Below are positions 15,074 through 24,058 of a stretch of DNA of 64,000 nucleotides, in pieces. Position 1 is the stretch's first letter. The number at the start of each line of letters is the position of its first letter. The stretch is from positions 62,001-126,000 of the forward strand of contig NZ_CP016503.1 in NCBI RefSeq assembly GCF_001693335.1. Direction: 5' to 3'. The DNA is from Helicobacter enhydrae (GTDB lineage Bacteria; Campylobacterota; Campylobacteria; Campylobacterales; Helicobacteraceae). The translations under genes and the position numbers were made by a program. The notes beneath the pieces are model-generated. The model was not told the DNA's origin, searched no databases, and saw nothing but the letters and a program-made list of their open reading frames with translations.

Positions 15074-16965
15074 AGATTACTGATTTGTTGTGTTTGCAAA
15101 GCATTGATTTGAATGCAAGTGCTGTGGATAAAAAAAGTGCGATTGCAAGTGCTGTGGATTTGGTCGCCAAAAGTGGAAACCTCAATGATGTCGCTTCATA
15201 CCATCAGGCTGTCTTGAAGCGTGAGAGCGAGGGAAGCACAGGGATTGGAGAGGGGGTCGCAATCCCTCACGCCAAAAGCTCAAGTGTCAAAAAGGCGACA
15301 TTGGCGGCGATGGTGTTTAGAGGTGGAGTGGAGTTTGAGAGTTTTGATGGAGAAAATGTCGAGCTTCTGTTTATGATTGCAGCACCAGAGGGTGGTGCAG
15401 AGGAGCATCTTGTCATTTTGAGCAAACTCTCAGAATTGTTGATGAAAGGGGATTTTGTGCAGAATTTGATTGGGGCTTCAAGCAAAGAGGAGTTTTTGTC
15501 AATCATTGATAAAGCACAAAACGAAATAGATGCGGTGGAAAATCAGCAGGAATGTGTGGCAAAAGAAGCTCAAATCATCGCCATTACCGCGTGTCCTACA
15601 GGGATCGCACATACATATATGGCTGCACAGGCATTGCAAGACAAAGCTCGGGAAATGGGTGTGCAGATCAAAGTCGAAACGCGTGGATCTAGTGGAGTCA
15701 AAAACGAATTGAGCAGTCAAGACATCCAAAACGCTTCAGCTGTGATCGTGGCTGCAGATACGCAGGTGCCACTAGGGCGTTTGAGGGGAAAAAAGGTGAT
15801 TTTTTGCAAGGTTGCTGATGGAATCTATCGCCCCAAAGAGTTGCTTGATGAGGCTTTGGGAGGGAATGTCGAGATTTATCAAGCGGAAAGTTTGGGAGAG
15901 CAAAGCACTTCCAAAGAGGGCAATCGTATCTATAAGCATTTGATGAATGGAGTATCGCATATGCTACCTTTTGTGGTGGCTGGTGGGATTTTGATCGCTT
16001 TGGCATTTTTGGTTGATGGGTTGTTTGTGGATATGCAAAACGCAAGTGATGGGGTGAAAAAAGCTTTTGGTAGCAACAATGAACTCGCGTCATTTTTGAT
16101 GAATCTTGGAAAACTTGCCTTTGGTTTTATGCTCCCTATTTTGTCTGCTTTTATTGCTCAAAGCATTGCCGATCGTCCTGCGTTGCTTGTAGGGTTTGTC
16201 GGTGGAGCAATCGCAGGGAATGGACAATCAGGATTTCTAGGAGCTTTGTTGGCTGGATTTTTGGCAGGGTATCTTATCTTGTGGCTCAAAAAGGCTTTTG
16301 AGCTATTGCCCTCTTCACTAGATGGACTCAAAACGATTTTGTTTTATCCTGTTTTTGGGACATTGCTTGTGGGGGTATTGATGTTGTTTGTTGTAGAGCC
16401 ACCTGTGGGGTATCTCAATCAAATGCTTAATAGTGGATTGAACTCAATGAGTGGAGAGTGGAAAGTGCTTTTGGGCATGTTGCTTGGGGCGATGATGGCA
16501 ACAGATCTAGGAGGTCCTATCAATAAGGCGGCTTATGTGTTTGGGGTGGCAGGTATTGCTTCAGAAAATTATGACATTATGGCGGCTGTGATGGTTGGGG
16601 GAATGGTGCCACCTTTGGCTATCGCTATTGCGACATTATTGTTTCCCTCAAGATTCACTCCTCAAGAGAGAAAGAGCGGACCGACTAATTTTGTGATGGG
16701 CTTTTCTTTTATCACAGAGGGGGCGATCCCATTTGCCGCAGCCGATCCTTTGAGAGTGCTTGGCTCTTGTATCGTTGGTTCAGCAGTCGCTGGAGGAATG
16801 TCGATGTATTTTGGTTGTGAATTGCGAGCCCCACACGGAGGGATTTTTGTTTTCCCTGTGGTGAAATCTGTGGGGTATTATCTTTTATCGTTGTTTGTGG
16901 GCTCATTGATTGGGGCTTGTTTGCTTGGCATACTCAAAAAGAAGATTCCAGCAGTGGAGTCATGA
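15070..16965 (+). CDS. fruA: Fructose-specific PTS enzyme IIABC
   Basis: Membrane permease that imports fructose with phosphorylation at C1. The start is ATG 15070, overlapping the fruK stop; upstream in-frame codons lie inside fruK. At 631 residues the domain order is IIA-IIB-IIC: phospho-His in GVAIPHAKSS (about residue 65), phospho-Cys in ITACPTGIAHTYMA (about 175), then eight or more membrane spans from about 290 to the end, with a GAIPFAAADP loop typical of IIC-Fru. Fusion of IIA to the permease means no separate FruB is needed. HPr and enzyme I follow, so the phosphorelay is complete in this locus. Confidence 0.95.
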   Translation: MKITDLLCLQSIDLNASAVDKKSAIASAVDLVAKSGNLNDVASYHQAVLKRESEGSTGIGEGVAIPHAKSSSVKKATLAAMVFRGGVEFESFDGENVELLFMIAAPEGGAEEHLVILSKLSELLMKGDFVQNLIGASSKEEFLSIIDKAQNEIDAVENQQECVAKEAQIIAITACPTGIAHTYMAAQALQDKAREMGVQIKVETRGSSGVKNELSSQDIQNASAVIVAADTQVPLGRLRGKKVIFCKVADGIYRPKELLDEALGGNVEIYQAESLGEQSTSKEGNRIYKHLMNGVSHMLPFVVAGGILIALAFLVDGLFVDMQNASDGVKKAFGSNNELASFLMNLGKLAFGFMLPILSAFIAQSIADRPALLVGFVGGAIAGNGQSGFLGALLAGFLAGYLILWLKKAFELLPSSLDGLKTILFYPVFGTLLVGVLMLFVVEPPVGYLNQMLNSGLNSMSGEWKVLLGMLLGAMMATDLGGPINKAAYVFGVAGIASENYDIMAAVMVGGMVPPLAIAIATLLFPSRFTPQERKSGPTNFVMGFSFITEGAIPFAAADPLRVLGSCIVGSAVAGGMSMYFGCELRAPHGGIFVFPVVKSVGYYLLSLFVGSLIGACLLGILKKKIPAVES

Positions 16966-17008
16966 GTTTGGTGGGATTGATTTGAGATCGCCAAATCGCA
17001 AAAAATGC

Positions 17009-17014
17009 TAGAAT
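17009..17014 (+). promoter_or_regulatory. Putative sigma-70 -10 element for ptsHI
   Basis: TGCTAGAAT is an extended -10 about 35 bases upstream of the ptsH ATG, in the 84-base gap after fruA. GGAG precedes the ptsH start. This suggests ptsHI can be transcribed independently of the long upstream run. Confidence 0.5.
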
Positions 17015-17049
17015 CAAAGCATTTAAATATTTCAAAAATCGGAGAAAAG

Positions 17050-17307
17050 ATGAAAGAGATTGTCAAAATTATCACAGATCCTCAAGGGATACACGCAAGA
17101 CCTGCAGGGGTATTGGTGAAAAAAGCAGGGGAGTTTAGCTCTCAGATTATGCTTTGCAAGGGCGATAAAAAGGTAGATGCCAAAAGAATGTTAGCCGTGA
17201 TGAGCTTGGGGGCAAAGTGTGGAGAAGAGCTACGCTTCGAGATTGAGGGGGCGGATGAAGAGAGTGCCTATCAAGCACTTCAAATATTTTTGCAAGAACA
17301 TTTTTAA
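17050..17307 (+). CDS. ptsH: Phosphocarrier protein HPr
   Basis: Small 85-residue cytoplasmic phosphocarrier between enzyme I and IIA. GIHARPAG contains the phosphorylated His near residue 14. The position equivalent to regulatory Ser46 of Gram-positive HPr (K-S-I-M) reads K-R-M-L, so control by HPr kinase is not expected. ATG 17050 has GGAGAAAAG just upstream; the longer upstream frame lacks conserved residues. The stop overlaps the ptsI start by one base. Confidence 0.95.
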   Translation: MKEIVKIITDPQGIHARPAGVLVKKAGEFSSQIMLCKGDKKVDAKRMLAVMSLGAKCGEELRFEIEGADEESAYQALQIFLQEHF

Positions 17308-18914
17308 TGCATACTTTTAGAGGCGAGAAAGTCGTCGGGGGAATCGCTATCGGCAAAATCGCTGTTGTTTCTTGTGGAGGTGGTGGCACAGATTATCACA
17401 AAGAATCCCCCAAGCAAGAGCGAGAGAAATTTCAATCTGCAAGAGAGAAAACACTAGAGCAGATCGAGCGTTTGCGTCTGAAGGCACTTGAGGAGATTGG
17501 GGAAGAGGAAGCCTATGTGTTTGAAGCCCACACAATGATGCTACAAGATTTGGATTTGGAAGAGATGATTGTAGAAAAAATCCAGCAAGATCTTGGGGCA
17601 AAAGAGGCGATCTCACAAGCTAGGGATTATTTTTCTAGTTTGTTTTTGGCTATGGAAGATAGCTATATGCAGGCAAGAAGTGCGGATGTCTGCGATATTT
17701 GCAATCAGATGATTGATGTGCTTGATGGAGTGGAGCACCAAGAGATCACAGAGCCTTCTTTGATTGTCGCTATGGATTTGACGCCATCGCAAACACTCAA
17801 AATGAATCGGAATTGTTTTTTGGCTCTGATCACTCAAGAGGGTTCTAGTTGCTCCCATACTGCGATTATGGCAAGGACGATGGGAATCCCAGCGATCAAT
17901 CAGATTCAAATTGAATCAGAATGGGATGGGGAGATGGCGATTTTGGATGCCAATGAAGCACAGCTCATCATCGCACCATCTCAAGAAGTCTTGCAAAAAT
18001 ATCAAAAACTCCAAGAGCAGGAGAGGGAGAAACAATCTGCATTGCTCAAGCTCAAACAAACAAAAACTTGCACCAAAGATGGCAAAGAGATCAAACTCTA
18101 TGCCAATATTGGTGGCTTGGAAGATGCAAAGACTGCTTTGGATAATGGAGCGGAGGGCATTGGGCTTTTTAGAAGTGAGTTTTTATATCTTTCACGCACA
18201 AATTTGCCTACAGAACAAGAGCAATTTGAGATTTACAAAGAAGTGCTAGAGATGATGGAAAATAGGCGTGTGATTGTGCGAACTCTTGATATTGGGGCGG
18301 ATAAACGCATTGATTATCTCAATCTTGATCGTGAGGAAAATCCTGCTTTGGGTTATCGTGCGATTAGAATCTGCCTCAATGAAATAGAAATCTTTAAAAC
18401 TCAGCTTAGGGCTTTGTATCGTGCTAGTGTGTATGGAAAGCTTGCTATTATGTTTCCAATGATTATTGCAGTGTGGGAGATTCGGAGAATCAAAGCGATG
18501 ATTGGGGAGGTGCAACAAGAGCTTAGGGACGCAGGAGTTGCGTTTGATGATCAGGTGGAGATTGGGGTAATGATTGAGACCCCAGCCTCTGTGATGATTG
18601 CTCAAGAATTGGCAGCAGAAGTTGATTTTTTTAGTATTGGAAGCAATGATTTGGCTCAATACACCTTTGCCCTAGATCGCCAAAACCCCAAAATAGAAAA
18701 CTACCATCAAAGCTTTGATATAGCACTCAAAAGAATGTTTGCACAGGTGATTGAGAATGCCCACAAGCAGGGGATTTGGGTGGGGATTTGTGGAGAAATG
18801 GCAAGTGATGTTGATGTGCTAGAAGAGCTTTTGCGTTTGGGGTTTGATGAGCTGTCAGTGTCCCCAAAGATGATTTTGCCAATGCGTCAAAAAATCCTTG
18901 ATTTTGAGGATTAG
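17307..18914 (+). CDS. ptsI: PTS enzyme I (phosphoenolpyruvate-protein phosphotransferase)
   Basis: Takes phosphate from phosphoenolpyruvate and passes it to HPr. It has 535 residues, slightly short of the usual 570-575. The phospho-His lies in GSSCSHTAIMARTMGIPA (about 184). The PEP-binding barrel carries GLFRSEF, RTLDIGADK, the acidic segment VMIETPASV and the active-site Cys in VGICGEMASD near residue 497. It overlaps ptsH and probably forms a two-gene unit with it. A full fructose PTS is not a feature of H. pylori. Confidence 0.96.
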   Translation: MHTFRGEKVVGGIAIGKIAVVSCGGGGTDYHKESPKQEREKFQSAREKTLEQIERLRLKALEEIGEEEAYVFEAHTMMLQDLDLEEMIVEKIQQDLGAKEAISQARDYFSSLFLAMEDSYMQARSADVCDICNQMIDVLDGVEHQEITEPSLIVAMDLTPSQTLKMNRNCFLALITQEGSSCSHTAIMARTMGIPAINQIQIESEWDGEMAILDANEAQLIIAPSQEVLQKYQKLQEQEREKQSALLKLKQTKTCTKDGKEIKLYANIGGLEDAKTALDNGAEGIGLFRSEFLYLSRTNLPTEQEQFEIYKEVLEMMENRRVIVRTLDIGADKRIDYLNLDREENPALGYRAIRICLNEIEIFKTQLRALYRASVYGKLAIMFPMIIAVWEIRRIKAMIGEVQQELRDAGVAFDDQVEIGVMIETPASVMIAQELAAEVDFFSIGSNDLAQYTFALDRQNPKIENYHQSFDIALKRMFAQVIENAHKQGIWVGICGEMASDVDVLEELLRLGFDELSVSPKMILPMRQKILDFED

Positions 18915-18978
18915 GTTTGGGTGTCTCTAGGATATTTGCCGTAGAGTCTTGGGGGTCAATGCAAACAGAGGAGCAAAA

Positions 18979-19758
18979 ATGAATGTGCTAAAAAAAATCA
19001 ATATTATGCGTTTTGAAGATGGGGAGATTGGGGGCAGAGAAGATGTAGTGATTTTGGAACAAAGGGTCAATTTCCATCTCAATGGTGAAAAAATCATTTC
19101 CACAATGTGCATACCGCAAAATCAGGAGGCGCATATGATTGGGTTTTTGCTGAGCGAGGGTGTGATTGCCAATATTTCTGATGTAGAGAGTGTTGAAGTG
19201 AGCACAGATGGGCTTGATGTCTTTATGCAAGCAAAAATCAATGCCAACAATCTCAAAAATCTCTACAAAGAAAAAACGCTAGTTTCTGGTTGTGGTGGGG
19301 GTGTGAGTGGGAATGTAGGGAATGAAGTGGAGGTGGAGTTCAACACGAGTGATTTGTGTTTGGAGGGTGGGTGGCTTTTGGAGCAAGTGCGTGTTTTTTA
19401 TCGGGATAGCGAGTTGTATTTGCAAACAGGGTGCGTGCATAAAGCAATGTTGCTTTTTGCAGATGGCAAGAGTTTGAGTAGTGAGGATATTGGGAGGCAT
19501 AATGCGATTGACAAAGTGTGTGGAATGGCTAGAATGCGTGGGGATTTGCCACAAGAAGGGGTTTTGATCGTAAGTGGTCGTTTGAGCTCTGAAATGGTGA
19601 TCAAGGCTGTAATGCACCATATTCCTATCGTGATTTCACGCACTGCACCCACTTTTTTGGGAGTGCAAACTGCACAGAAGCACGGAGTCACGCTCTGTGG
19701 ATTTGCACGCGGAAAAAATATGAATATCTACACACACCACTCAAGGATTAGGAGCTAG
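18979..19758 (+). CDS. fdhD: FdhD-family formate dehydrogenase accessory sulfurtransferase
   Basis: FdhD transfers sulfur from a cysteine desulfurase to the molybdenum cofactor of formate dehydrogenase. ATG 18979 follows GAGGAGC and gives 259 residues; longer frames lack support. The family segment is VSGCGGGVSGN near residue 102, with one Cys where E. coli FdhD has CXXC. The C-terminal signature DIGRHNAIDKVCG, followed by GRLSSEMVIKA and ISRTAPTFLG, is intact. It stands alone between ptsI and a repeat block; no fdh structural genes are in the window. Confidence 0.9.
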   Translation: MNVLKKINIMRFEDGEIGGREDVVILEQRVNFHLNGEKIISTMCIPQNQEAHMIGFLLSEGVIANISDVESVEVSTDGLDVFMQAKINANNLKNLYKEKTLVSGCGGGVSGNVGNEVEVEFNTSDLCLEGGWLLEQVRVFYRDSELYLQTGCVHKAMLLFADGKSLSSEDIGRHNAIDKVCGMARMRGDLPQEGVLIVSGRLSSEMVIKAVMHHIPIVISRTAPTFLGVQTAQKHGVTLCGFARGKNMNIYTHHSRIRS

Positions 19759-19859
19759 TTGGCAAAGCCTCGTTGTAGATTAATTTGGCATTGTTAATGT
19801 TTTGTGAAGTTTGTGATTAGTTTGATTCTGTGATTCTTTGGTTGGTTTGTGGAGCGATG

Positions 19860-20625
19860 TTCTTTTGGCAATTCCGAAATCTCTAAGATTCTCTTGCTTT
19901 GAGTTACCTTGGGGGAAAGGGTGACTTTGTGATGTTTTAAAGGTTGGTTTGAAACTTTTTTAATCTTGCCTTGAGTAAACCACCCTTTATACAATTCTAG
20001 AATCCCCTAGGATCTCTCTTAAGGGGGTCAAGGGGAACTTATAGCAAGCGTTCCCCTTATCCCCCTTAACAACCCCCATCACCCCAGCATTGCATTAGCA
20101 AGGCTCGTTCAAGATTACATTGACTTGGAATCTTTTTTGGTTCTACAAGGTTGGTTTGGGAAGCAATTGTTTGTGCTTATATTGAAATAGTGAGGGTTTT
20201 GTGTTTTTTAGAGTTTTTTGAGAGTTTGCAAAGAGATACTAAAAATCAAAACCAAAACTTTTCACAAAGATTCCAAAGAATCCAAAGAATCAAGAATCAA
20301 TTCAAATCAAAAACAATAAAACCACCAAACAAGAATCAAACTCAAATATTGCACTCTATCGTTGGGTTGCCACACAAAAAGCGGGCAGGGGTTTGGGGGA
20401 TTTTAAGGGGGATAAGGGGGGTGCCTCGCAATAAACCCCCTTGTCCCCCTTATAGAGAAAAAAGCAAAGTTGGATTTGGTGACTAGAAAGCGTGCTTTGG
20501 CAAAAGCAACTCCCCAAAAAGAGAATCTAAGAGATTCCAGAATCATTAAAGAGTGTGCTTCTGCAAAACCAATTTCAAAAACTAGCAAACAAATCAAGAA
20601 ACGCCAAGAAGTGTGCTTCACTCAA
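19860..20625. repeat. Dispersed hairpin-rich repeat, copy B
   Basis: The 1.04 kb between fdhD and 20802 has no convincing gene. From about 19973 it repeats copy A: left hairpin 20019-20069, the GCAAGGCTCGTTCAAGATTACATTGACTTGG tail, the segment GTGCTTATATTGAAATAGTGAGGG, an AAGAATC-rich spacer, then the right inverted hairpin 20405-20451 preceded by ATTGCACTCTATCGTTGGG. Similarity to copy C begins earlier, near 19860 (GATTCTC...TTTGAGTTAC). Beyond 20460 the sequence contains further inverted fragments such as TCAAGCCAAC. Confidence 0.85.
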
Positions 20626-20801
20626 GCCAACTTGCAAAGAAAGCCCTAGGGATTCTGGAATCACCAAAGAGCACAACCTCTCAAGCCAACTTCAACAACA
20701 GAATGAATAGAATGAACAGAATCAAGCTAAGCCCAAAGTATTGGCAAATAGTGTTTGAAAAAGATTCCACGCCCTTTGGGGTACCAAAGGATAGGAGTTG
20801 A

Positions 20802-21971
20802 TTAGATTATGCAATGGCTGACAAATTTGGAATAATTATCGATGATGGCATCACCTTTGCGGTAGCCCAAAGCACAAGATTCGTAAGCAAAGAAAACATT
20901 GGGTTGATAAAAGCTTCCCTGATGAGAGTTTAGCTCGTAGAATTCTTGATAGATGGGTTTGTGGTTGGCATAAATCCCCTCTTGGCTTGAGATAATGGAG
21001 AGATTGGAATCTAGGATTTGGACATTTGCTCCCTCGCGACCAAAGGCGTGTTTTTTGACTTGTTTTTTGCCTAGTGGTTCAAAAGAAGTTTCAAGCAAAA
21101 GTGGGTGGTTGGGGAATAAGTCCCAAAGGATTTTGAGCATTCTTTTGCTCTGGAAGAGTAGGGTGTAGGCTGGGTTGAGGAAAATGGTGTTTTTGTTTTG
21201 CATCATTTCTTTGATGAGCAATGCCATTTCTGGCTCTTGGATTGCGATGTCTTCCCAAGGAATGAGTTTGAACCAAAACTCATAATTTGTGCCATCAAAG
21301 CCTATGCCATTGTTTGAATCCAAAAATGCCTCATCAACAAAGCAAAAGTTTGTTTGGAATCCATAAGAGGTGGCAATCTCTTGCAAAAATCGCACCGTGC
21401 GTTCTTCCTCAATGCTTCCTCTGATACTAGAAAAAAGGATTTTCCACCCCTCATAGAGTGTTTCAAATTGGCTGATGTCTGCACCTAGCGTGATCATTCT
21501 CTGGAAATTTTGTCCAATGCTCTCAAAAAGATTGTTGAATTGGAGATTTTCATCCATTCCGTTGGCTTTGAGGATTGCCCACTGAATCACTGCAGTTTCA
21601 TAGAGCATTGTGGGGGTGTCGGCATTGAACTCTAAGAGTTTGATCGGTTTGCCATCAAGCCCCCCTGCAAAATCAAAGCGTCCATAGATATGCCAATGCA
21701 CTTCTTCCTCAAAGCTTTGAATGATAGGTTCAATGAGAGTTGGGGGAATGTCAAGCTCAAAAAACAAATCATTTTTGATGACATATTCACTTGCCTCAAT
21801 ATACATATCATAGAGGGTGTTTCCTGCTTGGTAGTAGGCATCAGCCTCTGCTTGTGTGATCTGAATGATTTCATTTGAGATGTAGGCTGTGTTGTCTAGA
21901 TCTGTATGCCATTCGCACCCCAATGCCTCCAAAGTCTGGGTGTCTAGTGTTTTGCCTTGAATGATTTGCAT
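20802..21971 (-). CDS. Glutathionylspermidine synthase-like ATP-grasp protein
   Basis: A 389-residue member of the glutathionylspermidine synthase (GspS C-terminal, pre-ATP-grasp) family, with no amidase domain. Recognisable segments are HIYGRFDFAGG, KLLEFNADTPTMLYE, LETSFEPLG with a basic KKQVKKHAFGREGANV, and SFYQPNVFFAYE near the end. Enzymes of this family ligate a peptide carboxylate to an amine; the actual substrate here is unknown. ATG 21971 follows GGAGGA and lies one base after the stop of the UPF0323 lipoprotein gene; the same pair occurs in H. pylori (HP0232-HP0233), suggesting a shared role. Confidence 0.85.
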   Translation of the reverse strand: MQIIQGKTLDTQTLEALGCEWHTDLDNTAYISNEIIQITQAEADAYYQAGNTLYDMYIEASEYVIKNDLFFELDIPPTLIEPIIQSFEEEVHWHIYGRFDFAGGLDGKPIKLLEFNADTPTMLYETAVIQWAILKANGMDENLQFNNLFESIGQNFQRMITLGADISQFETLYEGWKILFSSIRGSIEEERTVRFLQEIATSYGFQTNFCFVDEAFLDSNNGIGFDGTNYEFWFKLIPWEDIAIQEPEMALLIKEMMQNKNTIFLNPAYTLLFQSKRMLKILWDLFPNHPLLLETSFEPLGKKQVKKHAFGREGANVQILDSNLSIISSQEGIYANHKPIYQEFYELNSHQGSFYQPNVFFAYESCALGYRKGDAIIDNYSKFVSHCII

Positions 21972-21972
21972 T

Positions 21973-22584
21973 TTATCCTCCAAAATTTGAGCGTTGCGTG
22001 GAGTTGCCTCCAAAAAATCCACTTTTGCCTGAGCTAGTTTTGGCGGGCAAGGCTTTGTTTGTAGAGTTGAAGCTGTTTTTGCTGCGTTCGTAGGCTTGGG
22101 GGGATTTGTAGTTTCTCATTTGGTTTTGTTGGTAGGTGGGGTTGTTGAAAAGTTTGTTGCCGATGTAGCTCCCTAGAATCGCCCCTGCTGCACTTGCAAG
22201 CAATGCTCCACCAAGCCCCAATCCTCCTCCACCCTCTTGAGCTTGTGCGTTGGTGAGGGTGCTTGTGCCATTATCGATTTTGACTTCTTCTGCTTTGATG
22301 AGCTGATCAATCTCTTCTTGAGAGAGGATTCTCTCTGTGCCATTTTTGTCTCGCACAATCACTCTTGTATGATCGCTTGGATATTCTTCTGCGATCTTGT
22401 AGCTCCCATTGGGTTGCTCTTCTAAGATGACAAAAGCCCCCTTTTTCTTGAGGGTTTCAAGATTGCTAGTTGGATTTTGTGGGGGTGTGGGGTTGTTCTC
22501 ACATCCGGCGAGTGCAATCAGTGCGACTGCACTCAATCCCCCAATCATCGCAAAATCTGAAATTTTTCTACAATGTTTGTTCAT
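21973..22584 (-). CDS. UPF0323 family lipoprotein
   Basis: A 203-residue lipoprotein. The signal ends in the lipobox LAGC (Cys 28), after which come a Pro/Asn-rich linker, a charged domain of about 70 residues, a Gly-rich hydrophobic stretch (GGGGLGLGGALLASAAGAILGSYIG) and a Ser/Asn-rich C-terminus. It starts at an ATG with AAGGAG six bases before. It ends one base ahead of the GspS-like gene and lies 13 bases downstream of the UDP-sugar dehydrogenase. The function of UPF0323 is not known. Confidence 0.88.
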   Translation of the reverse strand: MNKHCRKISDFAMIGGLSAVALIALAGCENNPTPPQNPTSNLETLKKKGAFVILEEQPNGSYKIAEEYPSDHTRVIVRDKNGTERILSQEEIDQLIKAEEVKIDNGTSTLTNAQAQEGGGGLGLGGALLASAAGAILGSYIGNKLFNNPTYQQNQMRNYKSPQAYERSKNSFNSTNKALPAKTSSGKSGFFGGNSTQRSNFGG

Positions 22585-22597
22585 CGTGGCTCCTTGA

Positions 22598-23857
22598 TTA
22601 TAGTCTTGCGTGTGAAAATTTTAACATTCCTTTGAGGTCAAAAATCATACTTTTGGAATGTAAAAACTCAGAAAACTCGATTCCTTGAAATTGGGAATGT
22701 GCGACTGCACCAAGTAGGGCGTCAAACTGCCCTGTGAGTTGGGAGTGGTGGCTGTAGAAGTGGAAATTTTGCTGAATCAAATAGACTTCTTGGCTCTCTG
22801 CAAGTGGATCCAAAACAAACACTTCACAACCATAGCTCACTAGCTCTGTAATCACATCAAAGACTTTGGAGTTGCGAATGTCGTTGCAGTTTTCTTTGAA
22901 TGTGATCCCTAGAATCAAAACTTTTGAGCCTAGGATCTTAATGTCTTGCTGGGTGAGGAGTTTGATGAGTTTAGAGGCGATGAAGTGGGGCATCGCATCG
23001 TTGATGTATCTTGCAGAAGCTATGACTTTGGAGTGGTAGCCTAGAGCTTGAGCTTTGTGCGTGAGATAATAGGGATCGACGCTGATACAATGCCCTCCGA
23101 CAAGTCCGGGCGTAAAGGGCAAAAAGTTCCATTTGGTTTGGGCTGCTTCTAAGACTTGATGGGTTGGGATATTGAGACGATCACAAATGAGGGCTAGCTC
23201 ATTGACTAGGGCGATGTTGAGATCTCTTTGGGAGTTTTCAAGCACTTTGGCACATTCTGCCACCTCGATACTTGGGGCAAGGTAGGTGCCTGCTGTGATG
23301 ATACTCTGATAAAGCTCATCAATTTCTTGAGCGATTTGGGGGGTGCTTCCACTTGTGATTTTTTTGATTTGAGGGAGTTTGCGTGTGTGATCCCCCGGAT
23401 TAATGCGTTCTGGGGAATAGCCTACAAAAAAATCAATATTGTATTTTAAAGAGGAGTATTGCTCCAAGATTGGCACGCAGTCAAGGCGTGTGCAGGTGGG
23501 GTATGTGGTGGATTCGTAGATGATGATGTCGCCTTTGTCCAAAAGGGGTGCAATCATTTGGGAGGCTTGGAGCAAAATGGAAATATCGGGATTTTTGTTT
23601 GAATCTAGGGGGGTTGGAACGGTGATGATGTAGATTTGGGCAATTTTGAGTGCGTTAATATTTTGGCAAAAAGTAAGGTGTTGGGCTTCTTTGAATTCTT
23701 GTTTTGAAATAGAGTTGGTTTTGTCATAGTGGGATTTGAGCTCTTTGATCCGCTGGGGGTTGATATCAAAGCCTAGAGTTTCGTAGCGTTTTGCAAATTC
23801 GATAGCAAGCGGGAGTCCGACATAGCCTAAGCCAATAATTGCGATTTTTTTTGTCAT
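22598..23857 (-). CDS. UDP-sugar 6-dehydrogenase (WbpO/TviB type)
   Basis: NAD-dependent enzyme oxidising C6 of a UDP-sugar (glucose or N-acetylhexosamine) to a uronate for surface polysaccharide. It has 419 residues from ATG 23857; codons further upstream lack conservation and a ribosome site. The Rossmann motif IAIIGLGYVGLPLA is at the N-terminus. The catalytic Cys lies in GLVGGHCISVDPYYL near residue 257, and GITFKENCNDIRNSKVFD in the C-terminal domain. FVGYSPERINPGD resembles the N-acetylhexosamine-specific (WbpO/VipA) branch more than plain UDP-glucose dehydrogenase. No polysaccharide cluster is adjacent. Confidence 0.88.
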   Translation of the reverse strand: MTKKIAIIGLGYVGLPLAIEFAKRYETLGFDINPQRIKELKSHYDKTNSISKQEFKEAQHLTFCQNINALKIAQIYIITVPTPLDSNKNPDISILLQASQMIAPLLDKGDIIIYESTTYPTCTRLDCVPILEQYSSLKYNIDFFVGYSPERINPGDHTRKLPQIKKITSGSTPQIAQEIDELYQSIITAGTYLAPSIEVAECAKVLENSQRDLNIALVNELALICDRLNIPTHQVLEAAQTKWNFLPFTPGLVGGHCISVDPYYLTHKAQALGYHSKVIASARYINDAMPHFIASKLIKLLTQQDIKILGSKVLILGITFKENCNDIRNSKVFDVITELVSYGCEVFVLDPLAESQEVYLIQQNFHFYSHHSQLTGQFDALLGAVAHSQFQGIEFSEFLHSKSMIFDLKGMLKFSHARL

Positions 23858-24019
23858 CACATAATCCAAATGATTGATTTTGGAAATTATAACTTGATTT
23901 TTGGTATCGATTGCAAAACACGATCGTATGTTATATGAAGCCCAAGCTTGTTTCAAATCATAGATTCCAAAACTGCAGGGTTGAAATATTTTTAAATAGT
24001 GTGCAAACATTTGATGTTT

Positions 24020-24028
24020 TGGTAGAAT
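24020..24028 (+). promoter_or_regulatory. Extended -10 promoter before the antiporter gene
   Basis: TGGTAGAAT is a good extended -10. Transcription would begin near 24035, after the ATG at 24029, which favours ATG 24059 as the translation start of the next gene. Confidence 0.5.
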
Positions 24029-24058
24029 GTGAGAAAAAACTTTGGAGATTGCAAGGTG

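Noticed and set aside
20151-20486. Plus-strand frame of 111 codons in repeat copy B and a related one at 56007-56267 (WEAVVCAYIEIVR-type segment)
   Set aside because: It follows the repeated DNA only, lacks a ribosome site and is broken in copies A and C.
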